NCBI RefSeq assembly: GCF_023100945.1
Contig: NZ_CP064689.1
Location: 8,724,001 to 8,788,000 of the forward strand
DNA: 64,000 bases
Reading direction: 5' to 3'
Source: Bradyrhizobium sp. 200
GTDB taxonomy: Bacteria; Pseudomonadota; Alphaproteobacteria; Rhizobiales; Xanthobacteraceae
A model generated the notes under the pieces. It saw only the letters and a program-made list of their open reading frames with translations. It was not told the DNA's origin and ran no database searches. The translations under genes were made by a program, and so were the position numbers. Shown here in pieces: positions 1-7,334 of the stretch; position 1 is the first letter of the stretch, and each line of letters opens with the position of its first letter.

Positions 1-142
1 GATCGGCGAACCATTGCGCGTAAGAGTGCAGCGCCAATCGCGTGGCTTCCAGCGGCCACAGCCAGACCTGTTGCGCCCAGTCGGCGCTTGCATGCTGCTC
101 CGGTGTCTTGTTTTTCTCTGCCACCGATTGATCGCCCCACAT
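1..142 (-). CDS. Hypothetical protein, 5' part (runs off window)
   Basis: A minus-strand frame open from the left edge, beginning with Met-Trp-Gly-Asp and containing several Trp and Gln residues. The ATG at 142 has no good ribosome binding site. The frame stays open upstream to a stop at 206-208, so a TTG start at 202 is possible. Only about 47 residues are visible and I do not recognise a family. Confidence 0.35.
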   Translation of the reverse strand, partial: MWGDQSVAEKNKTPEQHASADWAQQVWLWPLEATRLALHSYAQWFAD

Positions 143-359
143 GACAAGGACGTCGAGATCATGCTTGTACGCCAAATCCGGCGCAGGCCCCAGCCCGATC
201 AATGGTCACGCTCGCGCGATTGCGGAGCGGCGGACCCGCAAAATCGAAATCCGTGATCTCCGAGGTCAAATCCTTGACCTCCGAGGTAATCGATCGGCCC
301 GGGCGAACCTTCGATAGTGCGTTCAGCCGATCCATCCGGCACCATCGAAGGAGAGCAAC

Positions 360-722
360 ATGACCGATCACAAGACCGTCGCGAGCCGCTATATCGATCT
401 GTGGAACGAGCGCGCGCCCGCCCGCCGCCGCGAGATGCTGGCGGCGAACTGGACGGCAGACGCAAGATACATCGACCCCCTGATGAGCGGCGATGGCCAT
501 GACGGCGTCGACGCGCTGATTGCAGGCGTGCAGCAGCGCTTTCCGGATTTCAGGTTCACGCTGATCGGCGAGCCCAATGGCTTTGGGGACCACGTCCGCT
601 TCTCCTGGGGACTTGGTCCCGAAGGCGGCGACAGCCCGATCAAGGGCACGGATTTCGCCGTGCTCAGCGACGGCCGCATCCGCAGTATCACCGGGTTCCT
701 GGATCAGGTACCGGCGGCGTAA
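360..722 (+). CDS. NTF2-like / SnoaL-type small protein
   Basis: A 120-residue protein of the SnoaL/ketosteroid-isomerase-like (NTF2 fold) superfamily. It has the N-terminal helix pattern of this fold (ASRYIDLWNER) followed by a Trp-rich first strand, and ends in the usual strand with a phenylalanine/leucine-rich turn. The start is well supported by AAGGAG a few bases before the ATG. It lies just upstream of the ECF sigma gene, in the same direction, with a 58-base gap carrying an ECF-type promoter. Members are often small hydrolases, isomerases or ligand-binding proteins. The substrate cannot be told from sequence. Confidence 0.8.
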   Translation: MTDHKTVASRYIDLWNERAPARRREMLAANWTADARYIDPLMSGDGHDGVDALIAGVQQRFPDFRFTLIGEPNGFGDHVRFSWGLGPEGGDSPIKGTDFAVLSDGRIRSITGFLDQVPAA

Positions 723-735
723 TCGAAATATTTCG

Positions 736-764
736 GGAACCTCTTTTCCCTTGCCGCATCCAAC
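736..764 (+). promoter_or_regulatory. ECF-type promoter upstream of the sigma gene
   Basis: GGAACC (736-741) and CATCCAAC (757-764) are separated by exactly 15 bases. The same pair with the same spacing lies upstream of the DUF4142 gene at 1487-1515. A GGAAC-like -35 element is typical of ECF sigma factors. The location implies autoregulation of the sigma gene, which is inference. Confidence 0.65.
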
Positions 765-791
765 CCCAATACCCTGTTATTGGTGGACATC

Positions 792-1478
792 ATGCGTCAG
801 GCACACATACCGCAAATCGCGCCCGTCGGATCCGGCGATGCCGAGCTGGTGCGGCGGGCGCTGGCCCGCGACGAGGCTGCGATCCGCACCATCATGCAGG
901 CGAACAACCGCAGGCTCTATCGCCTCGCCCGCGGCATCCTGCGCAATGATGGCGAGGCCGAGGACGTGGTGCAGGAAGCCTACGTCCGCGCCTTCACGCA
1001 TCTGGAAAACTTTCGCGGCGATTCCAGCCTGTCGACCTGGCTGTCGCGGATTGCGATGAACGAGGCGCTGGGGCGTCTTCGCCGCCAGCGGCCGGGCGTC
1101 GACATCGACTCATTGCCGCAGGGCGCGCTCGAAGCCCAAATCATTCAGTTTCCTCTCGCCGCCGGCGATGATCCGGAAAAATCCATGGCCCAGCGTGAAA
1201 TCCAGCATGTCGTCGAGCATGCCATCGACGAATTGCCGGAGGCGTTTCGTCTCGTCTTCATCACCCGAATCATCGAAGGCATGAATGTGGAAGAGACCGC
1301 CGAAATTCTTGAGCTGAAGCCGGAGACGGTGAAGAGCCGGCTGCACCGCGCCCGCAGCATGCTGCGCGACATCGTCGAGAAGAAGATCGGCCCCGTGGTG
1401 ATGGAAGCATTTCCCTTTGCCGGCCGGCGCTGCGAGCGGCTGACGGACGCGGTGTTGAAGCGGCTGGGGTTCAATTAA
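792..1478 (+). CDS. ECF-family RNA polymerase sigma factor
   Basis: A 228-residue sigma-70 family protein of the extracytoplasmic-function class. It has region 2 (about residues 40-105, with the DAEDVVQE-like core seen here as EAEDVVQEAYVRAF) and region 4 (about 150-210, with VEETAEILELKPETVKSRLHRAR as helix-turn-helix). Regions 1 and 3 are absent, as usual. The start at 792 follows GGTGGA; an in-frame TTG at 780 is less likely. No anti-sigma gene is adjacent. The next operon (DUF4142 protein and cupredoxin) carries the same promoter motif as this gene, so it is the likely direct target. Confidence 0.93.
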   Translation: MRQAHIPQIAPVGSGDAELVRRALARDEAAIRTIMQANNRRLYRLARGILRNDGEAEDVVQEAYVRAFTHLENFRGDSSLSTWLSRIAMNEALGRLRRQRPGVDIDSLPQGALEAQIIQFPLAAGDDPEKSMAQREIQHVVEHAIDELPEAFRLVFITRIIEGMNVEETAEILELKPETVKSRLHRARSMLRDIVEKKIGPVVMEAFPFAGRRCERLTDAVLKRLGFN

Positions 1479-1486
1479 CTTTTTCG

Positions 1487-1515
1487 GGGACCTTTGCCCG
1501 CTCCCGTCATCCAAC
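1487..1515 (+). promoter_or_regulatory. ECF-type promoter of the DUF4142-cupredoxin operon
   Basis: GGGACC (1487-1492), 15 bases, then CATCCAAC (1508-1515). This matches the motif at 736-764 in sequence and spacing. It lies 55 bases before the DUF4142 start and is probably read by the ECF factor encoded just upstream. Confidence 0.65.
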
Positions 1516-1569
1516 TCCTGTGTATCAACAACGCGCGGCCTTAAGCGCCGCGCCACAGGAGTGTCAGAC

Positions 1570-2091
1570 ATGTTCATTCGACTGAGCGCGGCGATCGCCG
1601 CATTGAGCATCCTGGGCAGTGCCGCGCTGGCGCAGGGCGCAAAGCCCACCGATCCCCAGATCGCGCATATCGCCTACACCGCAGGGGTCATCGACATCGC
1701 CGCCGCCAAGCAGGCGATCGAGAAGGCTGGCAACAAGGACGTGAAAGCATTCGCGCAGGACATGGTGCGCGACCATGAGGCCGTGAACAAGCAGGCGCTC
1801 GACCTCGTCAAGAAGCTCAAGGTGACGCCGGAGGACAACGACACCAGCAAAACGCTGTCGAAGCAGGCCGCCGACAAGCTTGCCGAACTCGCCAAGCTGA
1901 AAGGCGCCGATTACGACAAGGCCTATGTCGCCAACGAGGTCGCCTACCACAAGGCGGTCAACGGCGCGCTGGAGACGCAGTTAATTCCGTCAGCCAGCAA
2001 TGCCGAGCTGAAGAGCCTGCTGCAGACCGGCCTGAAGATTTTTCAGGGCCACCAGCAGCATGCCGAACAAGTCGCCGCCAAGCTGAAATAA
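1570..2091 (+). CDS. DUF4142 exported protein
   Basis: A 173-residue protein with a cleavable signal peptide (about residues 1-22, ending ALA-QG) followed by an all-helical, lysine- and alanine-rich DUF4142 domain of the ferritin-like four-helix type. Residues such as QDMVRDHEAVNKQ and the C-terminal GHQQHAEQ match the family pattern. The ATG at 1570 is preferred because AGGAG lies 9 bases upstream; the GTG at 1561 would be too close to it. It overlaps the reading of the next gene by its stop codon and forms an operon with the cupredoxin. In rhizobia such proteins are often under ECF or general-stress control. Biochemical role unknown. Confidence 0.85.
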   Translation: MFIRLSAAIAALSILGSAALAQGAKPTDPQIAHIAYTAGVIDIAAAKQAIEKAGNKDVKAFAQDMVRDHEAVNKQALDLVKKLKVTPEDNDTSKTLSKQAADKLAELAKLKGADYDKAYVANEVAYHKAVNGALETQLIPSASNAELKSLLQTGLKIFQGHQQHAEQVAAKLK

Positions 2092-2102
2092 TGGAGCACG
2101 CC

Positions 2103-2423
2103 ATGCGTCCGGGACGCTATCTGCTTGCTGTGGCCGCCCTGCTGTTCGGGGCGATAGAAGTCCCGGCGCATGCGGCGACGATTCAGATCACGACGACCGA
2201 TCTGGTATTCGCGCCGGCCGAGGTTTCGGCCAAGGTCGGCGACACTATCGAATGGATCAACAAGGACGTGTTCGTCCACACCGCGACCGCACGCAATGGC
2301 GACTTCGACGTCAACATGCCGCCGAAGAAGACGGTGACGTCGGTTCTGCAGAAGGCTGGCACCATCGAATACTATTGCCGATACCATCCGAACATGAAGG
2401 CTGTATTGACGATCGCGCCGTAG
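2103..2423 (+). CDS. Periplasmic cupredoxin (plastocyanin/amicyanin-like)
   Basis: A 106-residue exported blue-copper protein. After a signal peptide (to about AHA-AT) comes a cupredoxin domain with all four type-1 copper ligands: His in FVHTA, then Cys, His and Met in YYCRYHPNM. The length fits amicyanin/pseudoazurin-like single-domain proteins. The start at 2103 is supported by GGAG; the ATG at 2091 overlaps the preceding stop and has no site of its own. Co-transcribed with the DUF4142 gene. It probably acts as a small electron carrier or copper-handling protein in a sigma-controlled envelope response, which is inference. Confidence 0.9.
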   Translation: MRPGRYLLAVAALLFGAIEVPAHAATIQITTTDLVFAPAEVSAKVGDTIEWINKDVFVHTATARNGDFDVNMPPKKTVTSVLQKAGTIEYYCRYHPNMKAVLTIAP

Positions 2424-2431
2424 CGGACGGC

Positions 2432-4507
2432 TCAGGCCGCCCGCACCGAGCTCAGGAACTTGCCGACCTCGCGCTTGAGCCGCTCGCTCTCGCCGGACAA
2501 CGACTTTGCCGCGGTAAGCACCTGAGCCGAGGCAGACCCCGTCTCGCTGGCGCCACGCTGCACGTCGGCGATGTTGGAGGAAACCTGCTGGGTTCCGTTC
2601 GCGGCCTGCTGCACGTTGCGGGAAATTTCCTGGGTCGCCGCGCCCTGCTCCTCTACGGCGGCCGCGATGGTGGAGGCGATCTCCGACATCCGTCCGATGG
2701 TATCGCCGATCTCCTTGATGGCGCCGACCGATTCCTGGGTAGCTGCCTGGATGCCCGATATCTGCTGGCTGATCTCGCCGGTCGCTTTCGCCGTCTGTTC
2801 GGCCAGCGCCTTCACTTCGGACGCCACGACCGCAAAGCCGCGTCCCGCTTCGCCGGCTCGCGCCGCCTCGATGGTCGCATTGAGCGCCAGCAGGTTGGTC
2901 TGGCCGGCGATGGTGTTGATCAGCTCCACCACGTCGCCGATCCGGGCGGCCGCCTTGGCGAGCTCGCCGACGCGGTCGTTGGTCCTCTGCGCCTGCTCCA
3001 CCGCTTCACCGGCGATCCGCGCCGAGCCCTGAACCTGCCGGCTGATCTCGTTGACCGAGGAAGCCATCTCCTCGGTGGCCGATGCGACCGACTGCACGTT
3101 GGTGGAGGCTTCCTCGGACGCCGCCGCGACCATGGTCGTCAGTTCTTCGGAACGCTCCGCGGTCGCCGTCAGCGTGCCGGCGGAGGCTTCCAGTTCGGTC
3201 GAGGCCTGCGACACGACCTCGACGATCTGGCCGATCATCGCCTCGAAATCGCTGGTGATCCGGTCGACGCGCTGGCCGCGCTGGATCTTGGCATCCGCTT
3301 CGACCGCAGCGGCCTCGTCGGCCGCCTTCTTGGCGATCAGGGCGTCCTTGAAAATCTGCAGCGATCCCGCCATGGCGCCGATTTCATCGGCACGCTCGGC
3401 AGTCGGGATCGTGACGTCATGCCGCCCGGCGGCGAGTTCGCCAACGGCACCGGTCAAGGTCGCGAGCGGCGTGATCACGCGCCGGCGCAGCATCATGGTG
3501 ACGCCGGCGAGTACGCCGAGCAGCGCCACAACGGCAAGGCCGGCCAGCGCCAGCAGGGTCAGGGCAGCGTCGCGCGCGGCGCCCGCGCGTTCTCCCGCTT
3601 CGGCCAACGCGGCATCGCGCACGGCGAAGAAGGCCTGCACCGCCGGCACGATCATGCTGGCGAGTTGATCGGAGCCGATCGCGTATTTGCCGTCGTTGCG
3701 TCCGGCCGCCATTTCCTTTTCAAGCCATGGCGCGGCCTTGCCGAAATAGGCCTCGATCGCGTCGTTCATCGCTTTCGCAAGACGCGGCGGGCTGCCGATC
3801 TGGTCCACACCGGCCTCGATCCGTTCGCGATCGAGATCGACGCGGCCCTGGGCGCGGTCCATGGTGGATATTTCAGCCGCTGTCACTGGACGGCGGGTGC
3901 TGATCGCAAGCGATACTGTAGCGGCGCGGCCGCCAGCCGAGATCCGCAGATCCTGCGACGTGCGAGCGACATTCAACAGTGCCGTCAGCGACGCATCCGC
4001 CATCGCGACCTGATTTTCAAGGCGGTTCAACAGCGGTTCGAGAATCCCGACAACCGCGGCAATGCCCGGCAGGAAACCCTTGATCGCCGCCTGATCGCGC
4101 GCACTCATCGGCAAGCCCATCGCGCGATCGCTCGCCGCGCGAACCTCGGCCAGTTTGGCCGCCGCCTGGTTGAGGCCCTGGACGATAACAGCGCCATCGC
4201 TGAGCGCGCCGACGGCGGTGCGCGCCTTCGCGAATGCTGCATCTGCCGTCTGCACGGCCTTCGCGGCCACTTCGAGCTGGGCCGGCGTCGCGGCGCCTTC
4301 CTGGAACAGCGGACCGACATAAGGCGCGCGGTAGCCGGTAACCTGCTGGCCAACCGCCAGCACCGTGCCATAGGCCTCCACCGCCTTGATCGCCTCGGTC
4401 TTGCTGGCAAAGGTCCGGTACTGCGGGACCAGAACCCCGGCACCAAGAATCACCGTCAGGACCGTCACCGAAAGCATCGATACCGCAAAGAGACGACCGA
4501 TCCGCAT
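2432..4507 (-). CDS. Methyl-accepting chemotaxis protein
   Basis: A 691-residue receptor. It has a first membrane segment (about 8-28), a long periplasmic helical sensor region, a second membrane segment (about 312-338), a HAMP linker (about 340-393) and the cytoplasmic signalling domain (about 440-685). The hairpin tip sequence is recognisable ([34 protein letters not shown]). Glu/Gln-rich methylation helices flank it. The ligand is unknown. It is convergent with the cupredoxin gene and sits alone, with no che genes nearby. Confidence 0.95.
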   Translation of the reverse strand: MRIGRLFAVSMLSVTVLTVILGAGVLVPQYRTFASKTEAIKAVEAYGTVLAVGQQVTGYRAPYVGPLFQEGAATPAQLEVAAKAVQTADAAFAKARTAVGALSDGAVIVQGLNQAAAKLAEVRAASDRAMGLPMSARDQAAIKGFLPGIAAVVGILEPLLNRLENQVAMADASLTALLNVARTSQDLRISAGGRAATVSLAISTRRPVTAAEISTMDRAQGRVDLDRERIEAGVDQIGSPPRLAKAMNDAIEAYFGKAAPWLEKEMAAGRNDGKYAIGSDQLASMIVPAVQAFFAVRDAALAEAGERAGAARDAALTLLALAGLAVVALLGVLAGVTMMLRRRVITPLATLTGAVGELAAGRHDVTIPTAERADEIGAMAGSLQIFKDALIAKKAADEAAAVEADAKIQRGQRVDRITSDFEAMIGQIVEVVSQASTELEASAGTLTATAERSEELTTMVAAASEEASTNVQSVASATEEMASSVNEISRQVQGSARIAGEAVEQAQRTNDRVGELAKAAARIGDVVELINTIAGQTNLLALNATIEAARAGEAGRGFAVVASEVKALAEQTAKATGEISQQISGIQAATQESVGAIKEIGDTIGRMSEIASTIAAAVEEQGAATQEISRNVQQAANGTQQVSSNIADVQRGASETGSASAQVLTAAKSLSGESERLKREVGKFLSSVRAA

Positions 4508-4625
4508 GTTGTGATTCCGCTGGGTTAGGGAATAATCAACGTGCGCAGAACTCGGCTAAGGCAGCCTTAATGCAGGCTTCAATGCAGGCAGGTAGAACTA
4601 CGGGGCTGCGCGCGGCTCTCGGCCG

Positions 4626-5186
4626 TCAGGACCGCAGCGTCATCACCAGCCGCAGCGCGACCGCCGCCTGCCAGACAGGATAGAGGAACGAGACCTGATC
4701 GAGGCCAAGCGCGTTGTCCAGCGCGAGCAGCGTGCCGGCAAGCGTGCCCGTGATCAGCATCGGCCACCACGCGGCAGCCGTGCGCGGCCCTGCCGCCAGC
4801 AGCGCGATTCCGAGCGCCATCACGGCGGAGCCTACAAGGCCGCCGGTCAACCCGGCAAGCAGATAGCGCATGACCGTGGCAGCGCCCGCGGTCTGCCCCT
4901 CGATAGAGATGGCCGCGTTCACCGCACATACGAAAGCGACCATGGTGACGATCGCGGCAAGCCCCACAGCCCAAAGCGGATTGGCGCTGAAGCGCCGCAC
5001 CAGAATGAAGACGAGCACGGCGAACGGCACCGCGATCAGCGAAATCCGAAGCTGGCCGGGCAAGCCGACGATCTGGTCGACCAGCGTAGGCAATAGCGGC
5101 GTGAGGATGCCGGAGATGACGCCGCCTGCGGCGACCATCAGCAGGCTGTTGCGGGGGGTGTCGGTGGAAGTGATCGCCTGGGTCAA
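4626..5186 (-). CDS. Hypothetical integral membrane protein
   Basis: 186 residues with about five hydrophobic segments (around 15-40, 48-65, 72-92, 108-135, 145-180) and few charged residues. No family motif is recognised. It follows the toxin-antitoxin pair on the same strand and is separated from the chemotaxis receptor by about 120 bases. Real-gene evidence is the clean membrane-protein composition and codon use. Confidence 0.7.
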   Translation of the reverse strand: MTQAITSTDTPRNSLLMVAAGGVISGILTPLLPTLVDQIVGLPGQLRISLIAVPFAVLVFILVRRFSANPLWAVGLAAIVTMVAFVCAVNAAISIEGQTAGAATVMRYLLAGLTGGLVGSAVMALGIALLAAGPRTAAAWWPMLITGTLAGTLLALDNALGLDQVSFLYPVWQAAVALRLVMTLRS

Positions 5187-5222
5187 CGTTCAAATCCATT
5201 TGTGGCGTCTCTTGACGCGGGC

Positions 5223-5543
5223 CTACCCATTCTCGCCATCCGAAAAAATCTCTTCGATATCCTGCCTGCCGTCGAGCACCCGCACGATTTCGGGCCGACC
5301 ATCCCTCAATCGATAGAAGACAATTTGGGGAGCAACTGCCACGGAGCGCAGGCCGGATCGGATTTCGTCGCGCGCCCGGTCAGCAAGGGGGAACTCATCT
5401 ATGACTGCAACGGCCTTCGCGATCTCACGCAAAATCCTGTCTGCCGTGCCCCGTCCTGCCACTTGAGCGTAATAGTCCCACAGGTGATCAATATCGGCGA
5501 GAGCTTCAGACGACCAAACAATCGCCAGCCTATGATCCGCCAT
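5223..5543 (-). CDS. ParE/RelE-family toxin
   Basis: 106 residues of the ParE/RelE toxin superfamily. The N-terminal motif is IVWSSEALADIDHLWDYYA, followed by the central helix and the strand pair with RSVAVAPQIVFYRL and VRVLDGRQDIEEIF, typical of ParE. Its start lies inside the end of the upstream antitoxin gene (14-base overlap), the usual coupled arrangement. ParE proteins poison DNA gyrase and RelE proteins cleave mRNA; the sequence fits ParE better. Confidence 0.88.
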   Translation of the reverse strand: MADHRLAIVWSSEALADIDHLWDYYAQVAGRGTADRILREIAKAVAVIDEFPLADRARDEIRSGLRSVAVAPQIVFYRLRDGRPEIVRVLDGRQDIEEIFSDGENG

Positions 5544-5748
5544 GCCGCGAATTCTTGTCGCGAAGGAAATCTTCCAAATCCAAGGCGCGGCCCTCGCCCG
5601 CATCGAGTGACCGCACGCCCTTGTCTATTTCGGCGCGAAGCGCATTGAGCTTTTCGACATGAAAAAGCAGCTTTCGGCCGATCTGTTCCTGATCGGCGTC
5701 CGGGAGCCGGGAAATCTGCGCGATGGCTTGTTCGAGCGTCCTAACCAT
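5530..5748 (-). CDS. Antitoxin partner of the ParE-like toxin
   Basis: A 72-residue acidic helical protein (VRTLEQAIAQISRLPDADQE at the N-terminus, DLEDFLRDKN near the end). It directly precedes and overlaps the toxin gene. The C-terminal acidic helix would be the toxin-neutralising part. No clear ribbon-helix-helix is visible, so the DNA-binding class is unassigned. Confidence 0.8.
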   Translation of the reverse strand: MVRTLEQAIAQISRLPDADQEQIGRKLLFHVEKLNALRAEIDKGVRSLDAGEGRALDLEDFLRDKNSRHGGS

Positions 5749-5813
5749 GAACCCAGACTAGCACATCAGCGCAGGAAATTGAAGGCAACGCGCGAGGAGC
5801 GAGCCGGGCCCGC

Positions 5814-5850
5814 AAATAAAAGCCGCGCCAACCCGAAGGCTGACGCGGCG
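5814..5850 (-). terminator. Rho-independent terminator of the tmRNA gene
   Basis: On the minus strand, a GCCGCG...CGCGGC stem with inner GCC/GGC pairs and a TTCGG-type loop is followed by TTTTATT. It sits just beyond the tmRNA coding piece. Confidence 0.75.
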
Positions 5851-6185
5851 ATGGCCGTTCTGTTGCCAGGTGGACCAACCCCGAACGGTTACGCCGCGAG
5901 GCGCACTTCGTTCAATGCAACGTTATCGTTTGCATTTAGGTTTTTGACCCGATAACGGCGGTATCATGCCGAGCACAATTCAGAGCTTCTTTGCGACCAT
6001 CGATCCTGGTTCGCCCCCACCTTAGCAGCCCAGGGATTCGGCCTTTCGGCAGAATCGATCTCACCGAGATGAGACCTTTAAGCTCAAGCTGCTAAGGTGG
6101 AGGCGCCGGGTACTGCCCCCGGGTCTGCCCGCAGTCCACTCCAAGGTTCAGCGCCATCGTCTTGCGACGAAGCGACCCTACGCGT
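5850..6185 (-). ncRNA. ssrA: Transfer-messenger RNA, permuted two-piece form
   Basis: On the minus strand, 5933-5889 reads GCA AAC GAT AAC ... GCG GCG TAA, encoding the tag ANDNVALNEVRLAA and a stop. This has the ANDN...AA pattern of alphaproteobacterial tags. The acceptor half comes first: a stretch around 6103-6084 (GCCTCCACCTTAGCAGC) pairs over about 17 bases with GCTGCTAAGGTGGGGGC at 6029-6013. That is the extended acceptor/intervening-loop helix of circularly permuted ssrA genes. Processing would release an acceptor RNA (about 6096-6180) and a coding RNA (about 5850-6018). Both outer ends are approximate. It rescues stalled ribosomes together with SmpB. Confidence 0.9.
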
Positions 6186-6253
6186 GATCGCCGGCGAAAG
6201 ATAGGCCGGTGTTGCCCATAACCGGCGGATGGAGCTGGCGACAGGCTAAAGCC

Positions 6254-6619
6254 TCACAATCCCCCCTTCGGCACGAAGAAGCAGAGCTCCATTCCCGTGT
6301 GCTTATTGATGAACAGCACGGGCAGATGGTCCGGCGTATCCGCTTCCTTGATGATGTCAGGCGGGACGATTCTCCACTGTCCATCCTTCAGGTACTGCCA
6401 CTGGTCTGAGCGATCTTCAGCCACCCTGAAGCGGGTTTTGAATACGTCGCCGTTGTCGCAGCATGACTTCCAGGGGACACCGAGCCGCTGCCGTGCGGCC
6501 GGGTTCATTTCCTGCGCATTGAACCACTCGTGGTGCGGCATCGACGCATCGTGAGCGTCAGCACGAAAGGACACCAGAAGAATGCCGAACAACGTTAGTA
6601 CGCGACCGAATGCTTTCAT
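6254..6619 (-). CDS. Exported hypothetical protein
   Basis: 121 residues with a signal peptide (hydrophobic stretch about 4-20, cleavage near ADA-HD). A conserved-looking mature part contains a Cys-Cys pair (WKSCCDNGDVF) and a WQYLKDGQWRIVPPDI segment. The ATG at 6619 is chosen because GGAGG precedes it; the ATG at 6631 overlaps that site. I know this as a recurrent hypothetical periplasmic protein in Bradyrhizobiaceae. No function is assigned. Confidence 0.75.
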   Translation of the reverse strand: MKAFGRVLTLFGILLVSFRADAHDASMPHHEWFNAQEMNPAARQRLGVPWKSCCDNGDVFKTRFRVAEDRSDQWQYLKDGQWRIVPPDIIKEADTPDHLPVLFINKHTGMELCFFVPKGGL

Positions 6620-6878
6620 GGCAGCCTCCATTGTGGACTGTCATTAATTCGCGAATCACACGAACTCTCCGGCAACTAAGGAGGCCAGATTCCAGAGAAA
6701 ATGGGAGCCCCTTTTCTGAGCGATCAGCTTTTTAGACGAGACTGTTGCACTCCTGTTCGTGCGGAACGAAGTCGAAGGTCCTACCAGTGCAGCAAAGAAG
6801 CTCTCGGCGTTCCTTGTCAGCGCACCGGCTTACCATCAAGCGAACTACCCAACCGTAGAAACACGGGAAGAGGCTGAA

Positions 6879-7119
6879 ATGCGGACGGCACTCGTCGTCG
6901 CAATCACGCTTACATTTGCGATTGGCGCACAGGGGCAAACGAGGGCCGATCGGTCCGTCCCCATCGGGCGGATCTGTACAAGCCGCCGGCAAAGTGCGCG
7001 TTGAAACGCAGGCACAGTGTGAGGCGCGGCAACAGCAGATGCGCGACGCCGTCTTCGGCATCCGCGTTCAGGCGGATGATGCGGCGCGGATCTGCAACAG
7101 ACAACGCTCGAGGCGATGA
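6879..7119 (+). pseudogene. Small exported protein, frameshifted
   Basis: An N-terminal signal peptide (ATG at 6879, hydrophobic segment then AQGQ) is read in one frame. A plausible C-terminal part (VRVETQAQCEARQQQMRDAV..., ending at 7119) is read in another frame, with the switch between about 6940 and 6965. I infer a single small periplasmic protein broken by a frameshift. It could also be two unrelated fragments. Confidence 0.4.
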
Positions 7120-7140
7120 ACCCGATGCAGGGGATCCACC

Positions 7141-7203
7141 GCGGGCGAAGGGAATCGAACCCTCGTATGCAGCTTGGGAAAACGATTCATTAATTACGCC
7201 CGC
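7141..7203 (-). repeat. tRNA-Gly(CCC)-like 3' half; probable attachment site
   Basis: The minus strand has the 3' half of a tRNA: anticodon loop TTCCCAA, then GAGGG-TTCGATT-CCCTT as T arm, then CGCCCGC. The 5' end GCGGGCG pairs with the 3' strand over 7 bp. However, the D arm is missing (63 bases in total) and the anticodon stem does not pair. No CCA follows. The integrase lies on the side of the missing 5' half, as expected for the end of an element integrated into a tRNA gene. Confidence 0.6.
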
Positions 7204-7303
7204 AGAACAATCACCCATCTTAAGGCATTGAAAATACGCGATATTCCATGCCAACAGGGATCTTGAACGGATCATGAACCTATTTCTGTTCTGATAGCTG
7301 TTT

Positions 7304-7322
7304 TTGTACGATCGTTGTACGA
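7304..7322 (+). promoter_or_regulatory. Direct-repeat operator before the integrase
   Basis: Two copies of TTGTACGA (7304-7311 and 7315-7322) spaced 11 bases apart, about one helical turn, 13 bases before the integrase start. Probably a site for an integrase, excisionase or repressor. Confidence 0.4.
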
Positions 7323-7334
7323 GTTTTTGACCTG

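Noticed and set aside
2252..4528. 758-codon plus-strand open frame over the chemotaxis receptor
   Set aside because: It is the antisense of the receptor gene; its sequence is Arg/Gly/His-rich with no family, as expected from GC-rich antisense reading.
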